Made by a program: the position numbers and the translations under genes. Under the pieces are notes generated by a model. It saw only the letters and a program-made list of their open reading frames with translations. It was not told where the DNA came from and ran no database searches. Positions 53,185 through 57,160 of a DNA stretch of 57,160 nucleotides are shown in pieces; the first letter of the stretch is position 1; the number at the start of each line of letters is the position of its first letter. The DNA is from Blastopirellula marina (lineage in GTDB: Bacteria > Planctomycetota > Planctomycetia > Pirellulales > Thermoguttaceae): the NCBI GenBank assembly GCA_020721965.1, contig DYLS01000011.1, forward strand, positions 1 to 57,160. Reading direction: 5' to 3'.

Positions 53185-53937
53185 TCATGAAGCGGACAAT
53201 TCCGCCATGACCTCGTCGGGGATGTTGAAATTCGACGACACATTTTGGACGTCGTCGTGGTCGTCCAATACTTCCATCAACTTCAAGACTTTCCTCGCCG
53301 TCTCGGCATCGAGATCGACGTAATCCTTCGCCAGGCGGGTAATCTCGCCGGATTCGCACGGGATATCGGCGGCGTTCAATGCCTCGTTCACGGCGGAGAA
53401 CGCAGAAGGCTCGCAGGTCACCACGTAGCGTTCTCCTTCCCGCTTGATGTCCTCCGCTCCCGCCTCAAGCGCCGCCTCCATCAATTTTTCTTCCGAGACC
53501 TTGCTAGCGTCCATCACGAACAGACCTTTGGTCTCAAACATCCAGGCCACGCAGCCAGCCGAGCCGAGTTTTCCACCGTGCAGGTCGAAACATTTGCGAA
53601 TCTCAGCCGTTGTTCGATTACGATTATCCGTCAGCACGTCACACAAGATGGCCACCCCGCCTGGCCCGTAACCTTCGTAGACCACTTCCTCGAAGGCGGC
53701 CCCCCCGATTTCCCCCGTCCCGCGTTTGATGGCCCGCGTGATGTTATCCTTGGGCATACCGGCGGCCTTCGCGGCATCGACGGCCAGGCGGAGCCGGCCG
53801 TTGAAGTTGACGTCACCTCCCCCAGTCTTCGCCGCCACGATGATCGCCTTGGCAATCTTGCTCCAAATCTTCCCGCGTTTGGCGTCCACCGCCGCCTTTT
53901 TGTGTTTGATACCAGCCCAATGCGAATGACCCGCCAT
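53185..53937 (-). CDS. yebC: YebC/PmpR-family transcriptional/translational regulator
   Basis: 250 residues from the ATG at 53937, giving the family N-terminus MAGHSHWAGIKHKKAAVDAK. Seen: KRGKIWSKIAKAIIVAAKTGG, MPKDNITRAIKRGTGE, the conserved VVYEGYGPGGVAILCDVLTDNRNRT, and LGSAGCVAWMFETKG. This family (TACO1/YebC) binds RNA or ribosomes and is reported to help translation of proline-rich stretches in some bacteria, or to act as a regulator in others. Its neighbour nikR follows on the same strand. No unusual residues noticed. Confidence 0.93.
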   Translation of the reverse strand: MAGHSHWAGIKHKKAAVDAKRGKIWSKIAKAIIVAAKTGGGDVNFNGRLRLAVDAAKAAGMPKDNITRAIKRGTGEIGGAAFEEVVYEGYGPGGVAILCDVLTDNRNRTTAEIRKCFDLHGGKLGSAGCVAWMFETKGLFVMDASKVSEEKLMEAALEAGAEDIKREGERYVVTCEPSAFSAVNEALNAADIPCESGEITRLAKDYVDLDAETARKVLKLMEVLDDHDDVQNVSSNFNIPDEVMAELSAS

Positions 53938-54169
53938 GTATCGATCCCCAAATGGAAAAGGTGACCTGCTGGAAAACCCGAACCTCGCAGTCTCGCGTAT
54001 CCGCAAACATTCAGTCGGCCAGACCGCAATACTGAGCCTGCGATCCTTTGAGGAGGGCGGATTCCCAGCGTTTCTTCAAATAACCAGTATACCCGAACCA
54101 GTGCCAAATACGGAAAACCGTCACCCGAGATTTCCAGGTGCGCAACCCCGCAAGCCTTCCTTCAAAGGT

Positions 54170-54256
54170 ATTCGTTCACAGGCGTTCTCGTCCCAGCAAA
54201 CCGGCTCGTCCTCCTGTCCTCCCCCCTTGTCATTTCGAGCGAAGCGAGAAATCTTA
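54170..54256 (+). repeat. R3 dispersed repeat, copy d, in the 53938-54333 gap
   Basis: Arm CACAGGCGTTCTCGTCCC and GCAAACCGGCTCGTCCTCCT precede the core TGTCATTTCGAGCGAAGCGA from 54228. It is related to the copies at 1852-1993 and 22793-22956. The rest of this 396-bp gap between the yebC start and the argJ end has no recognisable feature. Confidence 0.75.
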
Positions 54257-54333
54257 AAGAATGCGAGACTATGCCAGGTATGACGGACGGAAGACCTTCC
54301 TTATCCTTGCCGGATCATTCTTTCCAAACCTGA

Positions 54334-55527
54334 TTACGTGCGATAGTCGGCATTCAGGCGGACGTACTCCGGCGTCAAATCGGTCGTCCAAAACCGGCCC
54401 GAGGCGTTTCCCTCCGAGAATATCAGTTTGACGTGCGTATCCTTTTCTGCCCGAATCGAGGCCGAGACTTCCGCGTCGTCGAAATCCACCGGCGCACCAC
54501 CTCGATATAACAGGTGGCCGTTGATATAAAGCTCCACGCAAGCCGGATCGAATGCCACGCCCGCGTAGCCCGCGGCAGAGATAATACGTCCCCAATTCGG
54601 GTCGGCGCCGTGGACCGCCGCCTTAACCAGCGGACTATTGGCGATGGATCTTGCGATCTTCAGGGCGTCGTCGCGTGAGCGGCATCCCTCCACCTCGATG
54701 ATCACCAGGTGCGTCGCCCCTTCGCCGTCCGCGGGGATCATTCGCGCTAGTTCCCCGCACAGTTCGTGGAGTTCCCGGGTAAACTCATCGAGGAGGCCGC
54801 CGCTGAGTGGAGGCCCGCCGGATGCCCCGTTCGCCAACAGCAAAACGGTATCGTTGGTGCTCATGTGGCCATCCACATTGATGCAATTGAACGTGTCGTC
54901 AACGACCTCACGGAGGATGCGCTGGGCGGTTTGCGAATCCAACGCGGCGTCGGTGAAGACCACTCCCAACATGGTGGCAAGATTGGGCCCCATCATGGCC
55001 GCCCCCTTGACCATACCCGTAATCTGTACTTCCCGCCGCGTCAAAGAGATCGTGCGGCCCGCCAGCTTGTAAACCGTGTCGGTGGTCATCATGCCCCGCG
55101 CCGCGAGAATCAATGCTTCTTCATCGTTCCCCAGTCGGGCAGCAGCCAATTCGATTCCATGTGCGATTTTGTCCATCGGCAGATACGCGCCGATCACGCC
55201 TGTGGACATCACAAGGACCTGGTCCTCTTCAACTCTGGCGGCGCGGGCGGCTAGCCGGGCCATTTCGCGGGCGTCCTCCAGCCCTCTCTCGCCCGTGCAG
55301 GCGTTCGCATTGCCGGAGTTGACCACCACCACGCGAATGCGATCGCTTGGCGTCCGCTGGCGATCCAATTGAACGGGGGCAGCGCAAACCAGATTCTGCG
55401 TATATACCCCCGCCCCTGCGGCATTCGCTTCCGACACAATCAGCGTCAGGTCCGGTTTACGAAGGTCTCGCTTCAGACCGCAATGTACGCCCGAAACAAG
55501 ATATCCCTTGGGTACGCGAACCGCCAT
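54334..55527 (-). CDS. argJ: Bifunctional ornithine acetyltransferase / N-acetylglutamate synthase
   Basis: 397 residues, usual length. ArgJ transfers acetyl groups from N-acetylornithine to glutamate in the cyclic arginine pathway; some members also use acetyl-CoA. The proenzyme cleaves itself before a conserved Thr: the expected site is NLATMLGVVFTDA near residue 186, with Thr as the new N-terminal nucleophile. Also seen: GVYTQNLVCAAP, NSGNANACTGERGLEDA and VMSTGVIGAYLPM. It follows argC by 67 bp in the same direction. No regulatory site (ARG box) was recognised. Confidence 0.95.
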   Translation of the reverse strand: MAVRVPKGYLVSGVHCGLKRDLRKPDLTLIVSEANAAGAGVYTQNLVCAAPVQLDRQRTPSDRIRVVVVNSGNANACTGERGLEDAREMARLAARAARVEEDQVLVMSTGVIGAYLPMDKIAHGIELAAARLGNDEEALILAARGMMTTDTVYKLAGRTISLTRREVQITGMVKGAAMMGPNLATMLGVVFTDAALDSQTAQRILREVVDDTFNCINVDGHMSTNDTVLLLANGASGGPPLSGGLLDEFTRELHELCGELARMIPADGEGATHLVIIEVEGCRSRDDALKIARSIANSPLVKAAVHGADPNWGRIISAAGYAGVAFDPACVELYINGHLLYRGGAPVDFDDAEVSASIRAEKDTHVKLIFSEGNASGRFWTTDLTPEYVRLNADYRT

Positions 55528-55594
55528 GATCTTTTTCTCCTACATGTGCCGCAGCGGATGGTCTGGCACATCCCGCGAGACATGAAATGGTCTG

Positions 55595-56602
55595 TCACAA
55601 GGCCGTGGTTTCTGAATATCCGAACATGAGGTTAAAATTCTGAACGGCCGCCCCGGCCGCGCCCTTGACCAAATTATCAATGCAACTGATGGTTACGACT
55701 CGCCCCCGCACGATCCGCGCCGTGAGGTGGCAATAATTGGTACCCAAAGTGTCCTTGGTGGCGGGTAAACGATCGACGACTTTGACGAACGGCTCGTCCT
55801 TGTAGAAGTCCCGCAGACAATCCAAGATCGCTTCTTCCGAAACCTCGCCCATCGGCCGGGAGTAAGTCGTGCTGAGAATCCCCCGATCCATGGGTATCAA
55901 GTGCGGCGTGAAAATAACGGACGTTTCCTGGCCGCCGAATTTCGAGAGGATGTGATCGATCTCTGGCACATGCCGATGCCGCCCCACACTGTAGGCCGAC
56001 ACGCTTTCGTTGCACTCGGGGAAGTGGGTCGTCAACTTCAGTGAGCGTCCCGCGCCGGATACCCCGCTCTTGGAATCGACGATGATGTCCTCGGCCACGA
56101 TCAGTCCTGCTTTCAAGAGGGGGCTGAGGGGTAAGATCACCGAGGTAGGATAGCAGCCGGGATTGGCCACCAGGTCCGCACTACGGATCGCATCACGATA
56201 CAGCTCAGGGAGTCCGTAGGGGACCACGCCTAATCGCTCCGGATCGGGGTGCTTGTGGCCGTACCATTTCTCATAGACCGACGCCGACCCCAGGCGATAG
56301 TCGGCGGAGAAGTCCACCACGCGGGCCCCTCCCCGCAACAACTCCGGAATGACATCTGCCGAGGCCCCGTGCGGGAGGCAACTGAAAACGCACTCCGCGC
56401 GGGCTGAAATCTCCGCCGGACTCAGGTTCTGAAGCACCAAATCCAACTGACCGGTGAGGGACGGGTGAACCGAGGAGATTGGGGCAGGATCCTGCCGGCT
56501 GGTCACCGCCACAATCTCGACGTGCGGATGACGCAAAAGAATCTTGATTACTTCGAGGGCTGTGTACCCGGTGGCCCCCATGACTGCGACACGAGTTGCC
56601 AT
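55595..56602 (-). CDS. argC: N-acetyl-gamma-glutamyl-phosphate reductase
   Basis: 335 residues from the ATG at 56602 (a GTG directly upstream is possible). It reduces N-acetylglutamyl-phosphate with NADPH, third step of arginine synthesis. Seen: the Rossmann motif [18 protein letters not shown], the catalytic Cys in [13 protein letters not shown] near residue 149, [26 protein letters not shown] and [15 protein letters not shown]. It is the first gene of a probable argC-argJ operon. The full reading and standard length make it the most secure annotation in this part. Confidence 0.95.
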   Translation of the reverse strand: MATRVAVMGATGYTALEVIKILLRHPHVEIVAVTSRQDPAPISSVHPSLTGQLDLVLQNLSPAEISARAECVFSCLPHGASADVIPELLRGGARVVDFSADYRLGSASVYEKWYGHKHPDPERLGVVPYGLPELYRDAIRSADLVANPGCYPTSVILPLSPLLKAGLIVAEDIIVDSKSGVSGAGRSLKLTTHFPECNESVSAYSVGRHRHVPEIDHILSKFGGQETSVIFTPHLIPMDRGILSTTYSRPMGEVSEEAILDCLRDFYKDEPFVKVVDRLPATKDTLGTNYCHLTARIVRGRVVTISCIDNLVKGAAGAAVQNFNLMFGYSETTAL

Positions 56603-56605
56603 CAC

Positions 56606-57160
56606 TTCGCTTCTTTGTTGTGGTTAGAGCACTTTGATGTTGCTAGAACAATCGCCGGACTGGCCTTCGCGAAAGATTCTCCGAGAGATTCTCACTGTCC
56701 TGTTCTCACTGTCCTAAGGCCAGACGTAAGCCCCGTTGAAACCCACCTATACTTGATAAAGGTCTCATCAATTGCGAAAAACGTTCGCGCCAATGTCTTG
56801 TCTCACTGGTCGAGTCTCAACTTGGCCACGGGGCCTGCCTTCCACAGCGGGCACTACCCACCGTCGAAGGCATTCAATCGCCCCACGATAATGGGGTCCC
56901 CTGATTCGAGCCGACGGCACGCAATTACAGCGACGTTCGGTCCAAGCGATCGCGCCCCCTTGGTTTATGGCGGCGATTGAATCAACCTTGAAATATACGA
57001 CGGTATTCCCATTTGCCACAAGGGGCAACAGGTTCGACGGGCGGGACTCCCGGCGGCGGTCTTGAATTTGGGTAGCTTGCGCCAGCACAGTTCGATCGGA
57101 GCTGAACGGTTTGAGCTAGGCTGGACAGTTTGAGCTAGACTGGACAGTTTGAGCTAGACT
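56606..57160. other. Intergenic region upstream of argC, ending in a tandem repeat
   Basis: About 555 bp without a recognised gene. The part next to argC must hold its promoter; no convincing box pair or operator was found. The last 60 bp are a 19-bp tandem array that continues past the window edge. Confidence 0.5.
57101..57160. repeat. 19-bp tandem array truncated by the window edge
   Basis: Units GCTGAACGGTTTGAGCTAG (57101-57119), GCTGGACAGTTTGAGCTAG (57120-57138) and ACTGGACAGTTTGAGCTAG (57139-57157), then the start of a fourth. No spacers. The unit is unrelated to the 19-bp array at 29522-29690, although the period is the same. Confidence 0.85.

Overview
The window looks like a chromosomal segment of a planctomycete (phylum Planctomycetota; order not resolved). 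This is judged from gene content, not from any search: twin-arginine-signal and cytoplasmic Gfo/Idh/MocA oxidoreductases, a secreted ThuA-like protein, HEAT-repeat and GYF_2 proteins, a membrane Ser/Thr kinase with a short helical N-terminal module, tandem tatA genes and many lineage-type hypothetical proteins. Base composition is GC-rich, with short lower-GC stretches.

Layout. 1-6126: lipoprotein, sialidase-like protein, transglutaminase/TPR membrane protein, Maf pyrophosphatase (minus strand) and an RluA-type pseudouridine synthase. 6654-17229 (plus strand): a carbohydrate block with two Gfo/Idh/MocA oxidoreductases, a ThuA-like protein, a HEAT-repeat protein, a sugar-porter MFS protein and a secreted GH32 fructan/sucrose hydrolase. 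17258-22784 (minus strand): the SOS mutagenesis cassette imuA-imuB-dnaE2, with a recognisable promoter overlapped by a palindromic motif. 23463-25543: two TatA proteins and glgC. 26084-31402: asnB, two GT4 glycosyltransferases and hpt, probably surface polysaccharide plus purine salvage. 31684-35081: an ATC-hydrolase-like protein, divergent from an araB-araD pair. 35218-38178: Ser/Thr kinase and a membrane-anchored hypothetical protein. 38934-40074: a CAT-anticodon tRNA, an integrase remnant running into it antisense, and an HNH endonuclease, which is a decayed integration site.

40206-49921 (minus strand) is the most unusual part: a run of co-directional genes for a MotA/TolQ/ExbB-type channel protein, two different ExbD/MotB-like single-pass proteins with long coiled coils, two GYF_2 proteins (one fused to a trypsin-like protease), a large helical membrane protein with a possible downstream continuation, and a proline-rich protein. 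It looks like a proton-driven envelope machine that I cannot match to a named system; the HNH gene just downstream invites comparison with Zorya type II. 50067-56602 is housekeeping: MATE exporter, macrodomain protein with an odd 5' end, NikR, YebC/PmpR, argJ and argC.

The intergenic regions hold three families of dispersed repeats. R1 is a 160-167 bp MITE-like element with TGGACTTTTGCAAA inverted ends and 7-bp target duplications (4 copies). R2 is a ~112 bp element with GTACTACAGC-type inverted ends (5 copies, one enlarged by a 21-bp tandem array and interrupted by R1). R3 is the TGTCATTTCGAGCGAAGCGA family. Short exact-period tandem arrays (21, 19, 19, 18 and 9 bp) are also present. Coordinates of starts were adjusted where a ribosome binding site or signal peptide clearly favoured an internal start.
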